DNA from: Caldilineaceae bacterium
Lineage (GTDB): Bacteria; Chloroflexota; Anaerolineae; Caldilineales; Caldilineaceae
Direction: 5' to 3'
NCBI GenBank assembly: GCA_022823185.1
Contig: JAJDXQ010000043.1
Coordinates: 1 to 64,000, forward strand
DNA: 64,000 nucleotides
Shown here: one piece after another, positions 17,349 to 25,824 of the stretch
Layout: every line of letters begins with the position of its first letter
Numbering within the stretch: position 1 is the first letter of the stretch
The notes under the pieces: model-generated
Told to the model about the DNA's origin: nothing
Seen by the model: the letters and a program-made list of their open reading frames with translations, nothing else
The model's database searches: none
Made by a program: the position numbers and the translations under genes

Positions 17349-18638
17349 ATGACGACTTTTGAAGGATCGAGACAGTTGATCGCCGAGGCGTCCGGTTCTC
17401 TGCCCGGTGGTGTGAACAGCAATTATCGAATGGGAATTGCGCCGACGCCGCTGGTCTTTGAGCGGGGTGAAGGGCCATACCTGTATGATGCGGACGGCAA
17501 CCGGCTGATCGACTATTACCTGGGCATGGGCCCGATGATCCTAGGGCACAACCCTGCGCCGGTGCTGGAGGCGGTGCAGGAGGAGCTGCGGTCGGGCATC
17601 CTTTATGCGGGGCAGAGCCGGATCGAGCAGGAGGCGGCGAGACGGGTCTGCGAAATGGTTCCGTGCGCGGAGTTGGTGCGCTTCAGCTGCGCGGGCAGTG
17701 AGGTTGTGCAGGCGGTGATCCGGCTGGCGCGGGCGGCGACGCAGCGCTCGGTGATCATCAAGTTCGAGGGGCATTATCACGGTTGGATGGACAACATATT
17801 GTGGAGCATCGCGCCGGCGCCGGAGGAGTACGGTCCTGAGGATGCGCCGAACGCCATTCCCGGAAGCGCGGGACAGGACCTGCAGGCCGGATGGCACACG
17901 GAGGTGCTGCCGTGGAACAACCTGGAGGCACTGGAGAGGCGGCTGGAGCGCGAGGATGTGGCCGGGGTGATCATGGAGCCGGCGATGTGCAATACGAGCA
18001 CGGTTTTTCCGGCTGACGGATACCTGGAAGGCGTGCGCCGCGCGTGCAGCGAGACCGGCACAGTGCTGATTTTCGACGAGGTGATCACCGGCTTCCGGGT
18101 TGCGCCGGGGGGCGCGCAGGCCCACTTTGGCGTAACGCCGGACCTGGCGACCTTTGGCAAGGCGATCGCGAGCGGCTTTCCGGTCTCCTGCTTTGCCGGC
18201 CGCGCGGAGCTGATGGAGCTGTTCGCGAGCGGCGGCGTGATGCACGGCGGCACGTTCAACGGGCATCCGGCGTGCATGGCTGCGCTGGTCGCGACGTTGG
18301 GGGAACTTGAGAAGCCGGCGACCTTTGCCGCGCTCGACAGGCAGGGGACGCGGTTGATGGAGGGCATGCGGGAGGCGTTGGACGCGGCCGACATCCAGGC
18401 CCGCGTTGAAGGGTTCCCCCAGATCTTCCATGTTGGATTTGGGGTGGAGGCGCCGGTAACGGACTATCGCAGCTCACTGCAGGCGGACAAGGAGCGCTAT
18501 ACGCGCTTCACGGAGGCGCTGCACTATCGGGGCGTACGCGCGCTGGAGCGGGGCGCGTGGTTTTTGTCGACGGCGCATACGGCGGATGTGGTCGACGAGA
18601 CGGTGGCTGCGGTCGCCGCGGTGGCGCGGGAGGTCTGA
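17349..18638 (+). CDS. Class III aminotransferase, glutamate-1-semialdehyde aminomutase-like
   Basis: 429 residues. The start SLPGGVNSNYR and the blocks GHYHGWMD, DEVITGFRVAPGGAQ and FGKAIASGFPVS (pyridoxal Lys271) place it near HemL-type aminomutases. The usual HemL substrate pathway genes are absent here, and neighbours are catabolic, so it may be a transaminase for an unusual amine rather than the haem enzyme. GAGGAAC lies upstream of the ATG. It shares an intergenic region of 245 bases with the divergent aminotransferase, which probably carries both promoters. Confidence 0.85.
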   Translation: MTTFEGSRQLIAEASGSLPGGVNSNYRMGIAPTPLVFERGEGPYLYDADGNRLIDYYLGMGPMILGHNPAPVLEAVQEELRSGILYAGQSRIEQEAARRVCEMVPCAELVRFSCAGSEVVQAVIRLARAATQRSVIIKFEGHYHGWMDNILWSIAPAPEEYGPEDAPNAIPGSAGQDLQAGWHTEVLPWNNLEALERRLEREDVAGVIMEPAMCNTSTVFPADGYLEGVRRACSETGTVLIFDEVITGFRVAPGGAQAHFGVTPDLATFGKAIASGFPVSCFAGRAELMELFASGGVMHGGTFNGHPACMAALVATLGELEKPATFAALDRQGTRLMEGMREALDAADIQARVEGFPQIFHVGFGVEAPVTDYRSSLQADKERYTRFTEALHYRGVRALERGAWFLSTAHTADVVDETVAAVAAVAREV

Positions 18639-18844
18639 GGAGGCGGCAGGCGGCTGCAGGCATGTTTGGGATCTCTTTCGCCTGGCTCTCTTGTGAACCA
18701 AACTGATCGATCCGCGAAGTTACGCGAAGGGTCGCGAAGAACACCAGGGGTTTCGCGGAAATTCTTCTTGTGGCTGGGCGGCCCTTCATGGGTCTGCCGT
18801 GCTGTTCTCCTGTAAATCGCTGTTCTGACAATCTTCAACGAGCC

Positions 18845-19759
18845 CTAGTCATCATCTTTCCAATATAGCTCCTTGAGGCGGCGAATGTACTCCCGGTCCC
18901 GTTTTTCGACGGCTTCGTCGAAGTTGGCGGGGTCCAGGAACCAGGGCTGCGCCTTCAACATCTGCTCGCGCAGTTTTTCGTTTTGGATGGCGCGGGGATT
19001 GCGTACGTCCTCGGGCCATTTCCAGATTCCTGCCAGGTCGTAGTGCAGGAACGGGCCTTCGTGGGGCATGCGGAAGCCGAAGGTGGAGACGATCCCCAGC
19101 TCAATATCCTCTGCGCTGGCCATGCCTTCCGCCCACAGCTGGCTGGCCTCGCGCGCCAGCGCGTGCTGAATCCGGTTGAGAAGGTATCCTGGTTTTTCCC
19201 CGCGCACACGGATGGGGATTTTACGGGCGCTGCGCAACAGTTCGCAGGTGAGCTCTAAGCTCTCGTCGGTCGCGCCGGGCCCTTTGGCGACCTCCAAGCC
19301 GGGGACGATGTGCGGCGGCGCGAAGTAGTGGGTGAGAACGAGTTTCTCCTGGCGTTTGGCGTGCGCGCCGATGTCGCTGAGCACGAGGCGCGAGGTGTTG
19401 CTGGCCAGAATCGTATGGGGCGGGCAAAGTTCGTCGAGCCGTTTGAAAAGCGCTTGTTTGTCGGGCAGCCGCTCGACGATCGCTTCCGTGATGAAGTCGC
19501 TCTGCCCAGCCAGCTGCGCGAGGTCGGTGGTGGTGGTGATGCGGGCGAGCGTTTCCCCGGCGCGGTCCTGGGTGATCAACCCGCCCTCGACAAAGAGCTT
19601 CAGGGCATGGGCGATGTTGGACTCGGTCCCAGCCAAAACATCGTCACTGAGGTCACTTATGATTGTCGGGTAGCCCCACAGCGCGAAGTTGATGGCGATG
19701 CCGAAGCCCATGGTCCCTCCGCCGACGACGCCGACGGTCTTGATGTCGGATAGCTGCAT
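18845..19759 (-). CDS. 3-hydroxyacyl-CoA dehydrogenase family protein
   Basis: 304 residues. The N-terminal NAD-binding motif is VGVVGGGTMGFGIAINFA; SNTSRL and THYFAPPHIVPGLEV are the family's catalytic blocks, with the His of the THYF motif at the active site. The C-terminal helical domain has EKPGYLLNRIQHALAREA. The arrangement is closest to short monofunctional 3HAD/L-gulonate dehydrogenase (lambda-crystallin)-type enzymes, so either fatty-acid or sugar-acid oxidation is possible; the sugar genes nearby favour the latter. A GGAG ribosome site is present. Last gene of the GH32-DinB run on this strand. Confidence 0.86.
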   Translation of the reverse strand: MQLSDIKTVGVVGGGTMGFGIAINFALWGYPTIISDLSDDVLAGTESNIAHALKLFVEGGLITQDRAGETLARITTTTDLAQLAGQSDFITEAIVERLPDKQALFKRLDELCPPHTILASNTSRLVLSDIGAHAKRQEKLVLTHYFAPPHIVPGLEVAKGPGATDESLELTCELLRSARKIPIRVRGEKPGYLLNRIQHALAREASQLWAEGMASAEDIELGIVSTFGFRMPHEGPFLHYDLAGIWKWPEDVRNPRAIQNEKLREQMLKAQPWFLDPANFDEAVEKRDREYIRRLKELYWKDDD

Positions 19760-19825
19760 GGTTTTGACTCCGGTTTTCAGCGGTCAGCGGTTGGCTGGGC
19801 TTCACTGGTCAACGCCACCTGATCG

Positions 19826-20311
19826 CTAATTCTTGCCGTTTGCGATCGCCAGTTCGTACAGCGGCTCGAGCTGCCCCACGTGATAGGCCTCGTGGAAGAC
19901 CAGATAGAAGTGCAACCGCTGATCGACGGTGACACCCCGCTCCTCATCATACACTTCATCCAGGCGAGATTCCGGCATCTTTTCGAGCGCGGCGACGACC
20001 TTGTCGGACAGATCATCGAGACGCGCCAGAATGGTTTCGAGGGGAATGGCTTTGTCGGGGTCGGTCAACGGTTCGGAGCCGCCGCCGTAGATGGCGAACT
20101 CGTCCTCGTCGGGCTGGGTGACGCCGTCGATCACGCCGAGGTACTGCTCCCGATAGACCATGATATGGCCGAGGATCCAGTTCATGCAGTTGGCGGGGAT
20201 GGGCAGCTGCAACATGCTGTCGGCATGGGTCAGGCCCTCGGTCTTCTGCTTGATCACGTTATTGGCGGTCCCGAGCATGTTGACATACAGGGTTGGGGAA
20301 TGCACAAGCAA
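19826..20311 (-). CDS. DinB-family protein, copy 2 of a tandem pair
   Basis: 161 residues of the DinB/YfiT four-helix fold. Metal-binding histidines appear in NWILGHIMVYR and in HEAYHVGQLEPLYEL. Most of its length matches the second DinB gene at 20765-21247, with differences scattered throughout. Function is unknown: DinB proteins include thiol-dependent enzymes and damage-inducible proteins. AAAGGAGT precedes the ATG. It follows the broken GH32 copy, mirroring the order of the intact pair. Confidence 0.82.
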   Translation of the reverse strand: MLVHSPTLYVNMLGTANNVIKQKTEGLTHADSMLQLPIPANCMNWILGHIMVYREQYLGVIDGVTQPDEDEFAIYGGGSEPLTDPDKAIPLETILARLDDLSDKVVAALEKMPESRLDEVYDEERGVTVDQRLHFYLVFHEAYHVGQLEPLYELAIANGKN

Positions 20312-20317
20312 CTCCTT

Positions 20318-20689
20318 TCATAGCAAAATCTGATTTGTATTCCGGTGTGGCCTCGGGTTTCCAACTGCAGGCCGCGGGTCCTTCACATGTGCTTTCATCT
20401 GCCAAGCGTTGCGTGAAACGTCTCGGGCGTCTTTTGGCGGGTAAGCCTGGTAGAAGAGATGCCAGCGGTCCTGCCAGAAGCAGAGTCCGTTGGGGTCGTT
20501 GAGCGTGTTTTCCGGGTTGACGTAGTGGTAGATGGGCCGGTGGGGGTCGCCCTCGTAGCGTTCGCGATAGGCGAGCAGCCGCTGCATCAGTGAGTTTGTT
20601 TCCAACACAGCTTCCTGTTCCGCCAACGTTTCGGGAAAGCGAAATTGAGGTACGCGGGAGGTGTTATCGGTTCTTTCGGCGACGCTCAT
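20318..20689 (-). pseudogene. GH32 remnant with an in-frame internal deletion
   Basis: The first ~85 residues match the N-terminus of the intact GH32 gene (21300-22904), including the NDPNG nucleophile motif. They then jump directly to a DARDVSRNAWQM segment that matches the last residues of the intact protein (DARVVSLEAWQM). Roughly 430 codons are missing without loss of frame. At the join the two parent sequences share a short GA(C/T)(C/G)CCCG stretch. The tail after AWQM is changed. The ribosome site AAAGGG is kept, so a ~123-residue peptide could still be made, but it lacks the propeller and cannot be a glycosidase. Confidence 0.88.
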
Positions 20690-20764
20690 GAATGTGGTTT
20701 CCCTTTCGCGGCTGACTGCCCGCAATGCGGGTCTCCTGGCGCAATCGCTGTCGGGGACAACTGA

Positions 20765-21247
20765 TCACTGACCAGATCGCTTCGCGATCGCCAGTTCGTA
20801 CAGCGGCTCGAGTTGGCCCACATGATAGGCTTCGTGGTAGACCAGATTGAAGTGCAGCCGTTGACCGACGGTGACGCCGCGCTCCTCATCCAAGATCTCA
20901 TCCAGGCGGGATTCAGGCATCTCTTCGAGCGCGGCGCCGACCTGCTCGGATATTGCATCCAGGCGCGCCAGGAGCGTTTCGAGCGGAATGGCCTTGTCGG
21001 AGTCGGTCATCGGTTCGGAACCGAAGCCGTAGAGCGCGAACTCGCCCTCGTCGGGTTCGCTGACCCCATCGATCAGGCCCAGGCATTGCATGCGGTAGAC
21101 CATGAGATGGCCGAGGATCCAGTTCATGCAGTTGCCGGGGAAGGGCAGCTGCAACATGCTGTCGGCGTGGGTAAGGCCCTCGGTCTTCTCCTTGATTACG
21201 TAGTCGCTCGTTCCCAGGATGTTGTTATAAAGGGTTGGCAAGTGCAT
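20765..21247 (-). CDS. DinB-family protein, copy 1 of a tandem pair
   Basis: 160 residues, the partner of the intact GH32 gene. Histidines in NWILGHLMVYR and HEAYHVGQLEPLYEL match the DinB metal site. It is nearly collinear with the copy at 19826-20311. AAAGG is present before the ATG. The repeated GH32-DinB pairing suggests the two were copied as a unit; a functional link between a DinB protein and a fructosidase-like protein is not established. Confidence 0.83.
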   Translation of the reverse strand: MHLPTLYNNILGTSDYVIKEKTEGLTHADSMLQLPFPGNCMNWILGHLMVYRMQCLGLIDGVSEPDEGEFALYGFGSEPMTDSDKAIPLETLLARLDAISEQVGAALEEMPESRLDEILDEERGVTVGQRLHFNLVYHEAYHVGQLEPLYELAIAKRSGQ

Positions 21248-21299
21248 AGATTGCGCCTTTCAGAGAAAAGTGAGGCCGTCGAAACAGGACGGCCGCAGG

Positions 21300-22904
21300 T
21301 TACGAATAGATATTTTCCATCTGCCACGCTTCGAGCGAAACGACGCGGGCATCCTGCCCTTGCGAGCGCAGCGAAACGCCCAGGCTATCCTCGCGCTCGG
21401 GGTAGACGCGCAAGGCCGCGCTCTGCTTGCCGTTGACGAAGACCTCGACGACGCTTTTGTCGACGAAGATCCTGAGGCGCAGCGGCTCATCCCTTTCGAG
21501 GAAGACCGGCGCGGTCTCGGGCGCCCGCGAACGGACGTCGGGCGCGAGGGAGGAGTAGGAGGAGTCGATGGAGATCAGGCTGTCTGTGGCGGCGGCCAGC
21601 TTGTCGCGCTGCCAGCCGGTGTACCGTTCCCAGTTGCGGAAGCCGCGTTCGCGGTAGAAGGCGATGCGGGTGAACTCCTCTTTGCCGGGGGAGCGCAGGA
21701 CGTTCAGTTCGACAAGCGGCGCGTCGTCGGTCTCGATCTCCGCCATCAGCTCGATCGCGTTGCCCCTGATGCTTCCCAGGACGATCTCCTGGTTGGCGGG
21801 CAGGGCCATGTCGGTGATCTGGCGGTGCTCCCGCCGCAGCGACTTGAGGTTGCCGGTGGGATCGACCAGCAGGGTGTCGCGGCCGATCTTGTCGGTTCCC
21901 TGCAGAGAAAGGCGCCTCGGCAGCGTCATGATCTGGTTCCAGCCTTCGGTCGGCTTGGCCGGGTTCATGTTGAAGATGACGTAGACGCCGCCTTTGCCGT
22001 CCGGCGTGGCTGAGGGGGCGTGGACGCCGCCGGGACCGTAGGGGCCGAAGTTGAATTCATGGTGAGAGGTGACGACGAACTTGTCGCGTTCGGTGTCGTA
22101 ATCGCCCAGCAGGGCCTGTCCGCCGCTCATGTGGCTGAAAAAGAGGAGGATGTGGCGGTCGCCGATTGGCCAGAAATAGGGGCAGGCGCCGTCATCGCCG
22201 ATGCGCGTGAAGCGGTCGTCTTCCACAAACGGATGCAGATAGTCCCAGTCGACCAGGTTGGGCGAGCGGAAAAGGAAGTTGGCGCGCGTGCGCCTGCCGG
22301 AGGCTGCGTGGGGCAGCGTGCCGCCGGACAGGGCGTAGTAGTGGTCGCCCTTCTTCCAGATGCAGGGGTCAAAGACGCGGTAGGGCAGGGGGGAGCCGTC
22401 CGCGCTGGCGATGGGGATGACGGGCGCGCCGGTGAGTTTCTCCCAGTTGAGCAGCAGCGGATCGTGCGAGACGGCGACCATGTTGCCCACCTTGGTGCCG
22501 TGATAGATGGCGATCACGCGGTCCTCTTCGACCAGCGTCGCGCCGGAATAGCAGCACTCTTCGGGGTTGGGATAGATGGCATAGGGCAGGTCGCGCCAGT
22601 GGATCAGGTCATCGCTGACGGCGTGGCCCCAGTGCTGGCGGGGGTCTTCGGGCGGGTAGGCCTGGTAGAAGAGATGCCAGCGGTCCTGCCAGAAACAGAG
22701 TCCGTTAGGGTCGTTAAGCGTGTTTTCCGGGTTGACGTAGTGGTAGATGGGCCGGTGGGGGTCTCCCTCGTAACGCTGGCGATAGGCGAGCAGACGCTGC
22801 ATCAGTGAGTTGGTCGACAGTACGGCTTCCTGTTCCGCCAAGGTTTCGGGAAATTGAAATTGGGGCACGAGGGAGGTGTAATCAGTCTGTTCGACAGCGC
22901 TCAT
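21300..22904 (-). CDS. Glycoside hydrolase family 32-like protein
   Basis: 534 residues: an N-terminal five-bladed propeller (about residues 50-370) and a C-terminal beta-sandwich. The nucleophile motif NDPNG is at 64-68 and the CYSGAT strand follows. The usual RDP motif reads FDP (178-180). The EC(P) acid/base motif reads ACP (240-242), preceded by Asp237-Asp238. The normal general-acid Glu therefore seems missing, and activity on fructans or sucrose is doubtful or needs a different residue. No signal peptide, so it acts in the cytoplasm. AAAGGAC lies upstream. It is followed by DinB and preceded by a Gfo/Idh/MocA gene, pointing to carbohydrate use. Confidence 0.85.
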   Translation of the reverse strand: MSAVEQTDYTSLVPQFQFPETLAEQEAVLSTNSLMQRLLAYRQRYEGDPHRPIYHYVNPENTLNDPNGLCFWQDRWHLFYQAYPPEDPRQHWGHAVSDDLIHWRDLPYAIYPNPEECCYSGATLVEEDRVIAIYHGTKVGNMVAVSHDPLLLNWEKLTGAPVIPIASADGSPLPYRVFDPCIWKKGDHYYALSGGTLPHAASGRRTRANFLFRSPNLVDWDYLHPFVEDDRFTRIGDDGACPYFWPIGDRHILLFFSHMSGGQALLGDYDTERDKFVVTSHHEFNFGPYGPGGVHAPSATPDGKGGVYVIFNMNPAKPTEGWNQIMTLPRRLSLQGTDKIGRDTLLVDPTGNLKSLRREHRQITDMALPANQEIVLGSIRGNAIELMAEIETDDAPLVELNVLRSPGKEEFTRIAFYRERGFRNWERYTGWQRDKLAAATDSLISIDSSYSSLAPDVRSRAPETAPVFLERDEPLRLRIFVDKSVVEVFVNGKQSAALRVYPEREDSLGVSLRSQGQDARVVSLEAWQMENIYS

Positions 22905-22979
22905 GGCTGTTGTTGTCCTTTCGCGGCTGGCAGCTTGTCGTTGGTGGTACGTCGCGCCATGCAGCTTTGCGGCGACTGT

Positions 22980-24056
22980 TCAGGATCCGGCGCAATCCGG
23001 CAGGGGATGGGGCGGGACGAGCGCGCCGCCGTTTTCATATGAATCAATGGCGGCCCAGGTGTACTCCAGGGTGGCCAGGGCGTCGCGTCCCGAAGCCCGC
23101 AGTTCGCTCTTCGGCGCTTGGTTGCTCACGTCTTCAAGGAAGGCGTGGATACGGCGGGGGAAGGTCTGGTTGAAGTCGCTGATACCGCTGTGCGTGACCT
23201 GCGGCGACGGGGCGCCTTCTGCGGTGGGAGCGGGCCAGTATGTGATCTTTTCGATACAGTTCTCGATGCAGAAGGTGCCGCGCGTCCCGGCGACCTCGAC
23301 ACTCCACCAGCCGCCGAGGCCGAAGGTGGCGTCGCCGCGCTGGCTGAGAAGGTAGCCGGCGGCGCCGCTGGCAAACTGCAGGTGGATGCTGGTGACGGAC
23401 AGCATGGGGTCGTCGGCCTTTACGCGGAAGGAGGGGCGGCTGAAAAAGGCCTGGACGTGGGTGATGTCGCCGCAGAAATGGCGCATGATGCTGAAAGGGT
23501 GGGCCAGGAAGGCTTTCACATGGAAGTAGGGGAAGCCGGCGGCGTTGGGCGCGCTGTTCTTGCTGTAGGTATGTTCCCCGCCGTTGAAGCCCATTTTGTG
23601 CAGGCAGTAGACCGGCTCGCCGATTTGGCCCCGCGCGATGTATTCTCGGGCCTTCTCCGCGGGGGGCGTAAAGTAGTGGTTCAGGTTGCAGCCGAGGTAG
23701 AGGTCCATCTCTGCGGCCTTGGCCACCATCTGGCGGGCCTCTTCGATCTGATTGGAGATCGGCTTTTCCACGAGCACGTGCTTGCCGGCTTCCAGGGCTT
23801 CCATGGTCGGCTCGAAGTGCCAGCTGCCGTTTTCGGCGCCGCCGGTGGAGACGTCGACGATATCGAGCTCTTCGTGCCGCAGCATGTCGGCGAGGCTGGT
23901 GTAGCCGCGCACGCCGTGCATGCGCGCGGCCTCGTCGGCGCGTTCCTGGACGAGGTCGCAGACGGCGACCAGTTCGGCGAGGGGGTCCTGCAGATAGGCG
24001 CGTGCGTGTCTTTCACCGATGCCGCGCGCGCCGACGATTCCGACTTTGAGAGGCAT
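22980..24056 (-). CDS. Gfo/Idh/MocA-family oxidoreductase
   Basis: 358 residues. An N-terminal Rossmann fold (LKVGIVGARGIGERHARAY) and the EKPISNQIEEA motif carry the conserved catalytic Lys. The C-terminal alpha/beta domain has GCNLNHYFTPPAEKA. The family oxidises or reduces sugars and cyclitols with NAD(P). The substrate is not evident; position directly before GH32 and after an UxuA-like gene on the same strand suggests one sugar-catabolic group. AGGAC is upstream of the ATG. Confidence 0.87.
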   Translation of the reverse strand: MPLKVGIVGARGIGERHARAYLQDPLAELVAVCDLVQERADEAARMHGVRGYTSLADMLRHEELDIVDVSTGGAENGSWHFEPTMEALEAGKHVLVEKPISNQIEEARQMVAKAAEMDLYLGCNLNHYFTPPAEKAREYIARGQIGEPVYCLHKMGFNGGEHTYSKNSAPNAAGFPYFHVKAFLAHPFSIMRHFCGDITHVQAFFSRPSFRVKADDPMLSVTSIHLQFASGAAGYLLSQRGDATFGLGGWWSVEVAGTRGTFCIENCIEKITYWPAPTAEGAPSPQVTHSGISDFNQTFPRRIHAFLEDVSNQAPKSELRASGRDALATLEYTWAAIDSYENGGALVPPHPLPDCAGS

Positions 24057-24261
24057 ATTTCTGTCCTGCGATTGACTGAAATGGCTGAAGCGATGGAAGT
24101 GCTTTCGCCAAGAATCGATTGCGCTTGTTGATTGTATTGTAAGGAGGCGCTGCCTGTAGGCTCAACCTTACACTGTTTGCAGAGGTTGAACAAAGATAGC
24201 GCCAACCGGTTGAAGGCAGTTCTGAACTGATCACTGGCTGCAAGGACTCCGACCGTGTTGG

Positions 24262-25218
24262 TCAAGCCACCACCGAGGCATAGAGCGCCTTCATATAGCC
24301 GATGGAGTAGGCCCAGCCGACGTCGCGTGTTTCGTTGTCACCGGGCAGGTCGGGAATGTGGTCGGGGTTGATGTAGCCGCTGAAGCCGACGTTGCGCAGT
24401 TCGCGCAGGATGCGGGCCATGTTGAGGTCGCCGTCGTCGAGCAGGGTTTCTTCGAAGCCGCCGGCGGTGGCCAGGCTGCCGCGCACGTTGCGCATGTGGA
24501 GCATGAAAAGCTTGCCCTTGCGGCCGTAGTTGTTGATCTCGTCGATCACGAGTGAGCTGCCGCCGGCTTCGGAGCGAGTGCCGATGCAGTAGACGTAGCC
24601 GACGTTGGGGCTGGGGAAGGCGTCGATGATGCGGTGGAAGCCGATGCCGCCGAAGGGTGTGTCGATGTTGGGCGTATCGGACGGATGGACGGCCAGCTTG
24701 ATGTCGTATTCCTCGGCGATCGGTGTCAGGCGTTCGAAGGCATGGCAGAAGCGGTCCCACCAGTGTTCCAGTTCGGCGCGCGAGGGGATGTCGTGCGGCC
24801 CCTGCACAAGCGTTTCGGCGCGTGCAAGGTAGCCGCCGCGATGCCCGGTGCGGTACTGCTCCATCATCTGCGGGAAGACGTCGCCTTCCACGCGCTGACG
24901 GGCGATTGGGATGCGGGCCTGGCCGTAGACTTCGAGGGCTTTGGCGGCGTTGTCCAGCTCATCCTCGGCCCCGACCCGCTCGTCAATGTAGGCGCGGGTA
25001 AGCGTGGGGAGCGTGACGCGGTTGATGTCGATACCGAAGGAGCGCACGCGCTTGCGCAGGGCGCGCACTTCGTCAATGTCCGGGTAACCATTTTCGGTGA
25101 CGCCGGGCATGTCGGCGTCGCGCCCGAAGTCGATGGCGTCGGCGCCGAGGGCTACCTTTTGGAGAAGCCACTGGTCGGTCAGGTCTGCTTGATGCTTGAA
25201 GATGGAAACGCGCAGCAT
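24262..25218 (-). CDS. Mannonate dehydratase-like (UxuA family) TIM-barrel enzyme
   Basis: 318 residues. Family features are the phrase KLAVHPSDTP (equivalent to the HPDDPP metal/substrate loop of UxuA), the later YCIGTRSEAGG, FMLHMRNVRG and INPDHIPDLPGD. UxuA dehydrates D-mannonate to 2-keto-3-deoxygluconate in hexuronate breakdown using Mn(II). The protein is shorter than E. coli UxuA (394) and the HPDDPP Asp is a Ser, so it may act on a related sugar acid. AAAGGA precedes the ATG. Confidence 0.75.
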   Translation of the reverse strand: MLRVSIFKHQADLTDQWLLQKVALGADAIDFGRDADMPGVTENGYPDIDEVRALRKRVRSFGIDINRVTLPTLTRAYIDERVGAEDELDNAAKALEVYGQARIPIARQRVEGDVFPQMMEQYRTGHRGGYLARAETLVQGPHDIPSRAELEHWWDRFCHAFERLTPIAEEYDIKLAVHPSDTPNIDTPFGGIGFHRIIDAFPSPNVGYVYCIGTRSEAGGSSLVIDEINNYGRKGKLFMLHMRNVRGSLATAGGFEETLLDDGDLNMARILRELRNVGFSGYINPDHIPDLPGDNETRDVGWAYSIGYMKALYASVVA

Positions 25219-25373
25219 GTTTGTGTCCTTTGCAGCAGTTGGCGCGGCGGCTCCGGCGGGTGTTCAGTCGGGGTGGGAGTTTCCGCGCAAAGATAGAAAT
25301 TGCGCCGGTCAACTCCTGGCTTCTGCCATCGCCGGCGCAGATACACTTTTTCTCTTAAGAGCTCTCTGACGAT

Positions 25374-25634
25374 TTACGAGGTAAAGAAATCAAAGACATT
25401 GCCCAGGTTGGAGGTGCTTGACTTGTAGATCTCGGTGTACTGGCAGCGTGTGCAGGTGACGGTGGTGAATTTCTTGTTCTGGACATCGAAGATCTTGGCA
25501 AGCGTGCCTCCGGTGGCCTGGAAGATGTCGGTCTCGAATTCAAGGTTGTTGCATTTGGGGCAGTTCCAATTTTCGTGGCGCATGGTATGGCACTCTCCAC
25601 ATTCACTGTTCACTGGATACGGACAACTGGGCAT
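25374..25634 (-). CDS. DUF2082-type zinc-ribbon protein
   Basis: 86 residues. Two CxxC pairs, in WNCPKCNNLEFETD and VTCTRCQYTEIY, with the family phrase KIFDVQNKKFTTV and the FDFFTS end, match the small nucleic-acid-binding zinc-ribbon proteins of the DUF2082 group. An additional Cys-rich N-terminus (ECGEC) appears if translation begins at 25634, where AGGA is seven bases upstream. ATG 25583, with GGAGAG upstream, is an equally good start and would give the usual ~68-residue length. Function unknown. Confidence 0.75.
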   Translation of the reverse strand: MPSCPYPVNSECGECHTMRHENWNCPKCNNLEFETDIFQATGGTLAKIFDVQNKKFTTVTCTRCQYTEIYKSSTSNLGNVFDFFTS

Positions 25635-25824
25635 GCAGATGTCCTGACAGAATTCGCTGCTACCTATTCGGGTATTGCTTTCATACTTATCGTGTCTGCC
25701 AAAGCCGCAGCTTCAACTCTAAAGGCGTCAAATTCCCGACTATTTGTATTTCTGACACCTATTTGATACTCAATTCCTCCCCGATGTTGATGGCTAAGAA
25801 ACTCATTCTGATTCATCAGGAAAT

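Larger units (their letters stand above)
19826..22904 (-). repeat. Tandem duplication of a GH32-DinB gene pair
   Basis: Unit 1 is GH32 (21300-22904) plus DinB (20765-21247); unit 2 is the deleted GH32 (20318-20689) plus DinB (19826-20311), in the same order and strand. Similarity extends through the coding starts and into the short AAAGG leaders. Differences are scattered, so the event is not recent. Confidence 0.85.

Noticed and set aside
20318..20689. Short GH32 reading frame as an independent functional gene
   Set aside because: Its parts match both ends of the neighbouring full-length GH32 and the whole catalytic propeller is missing.
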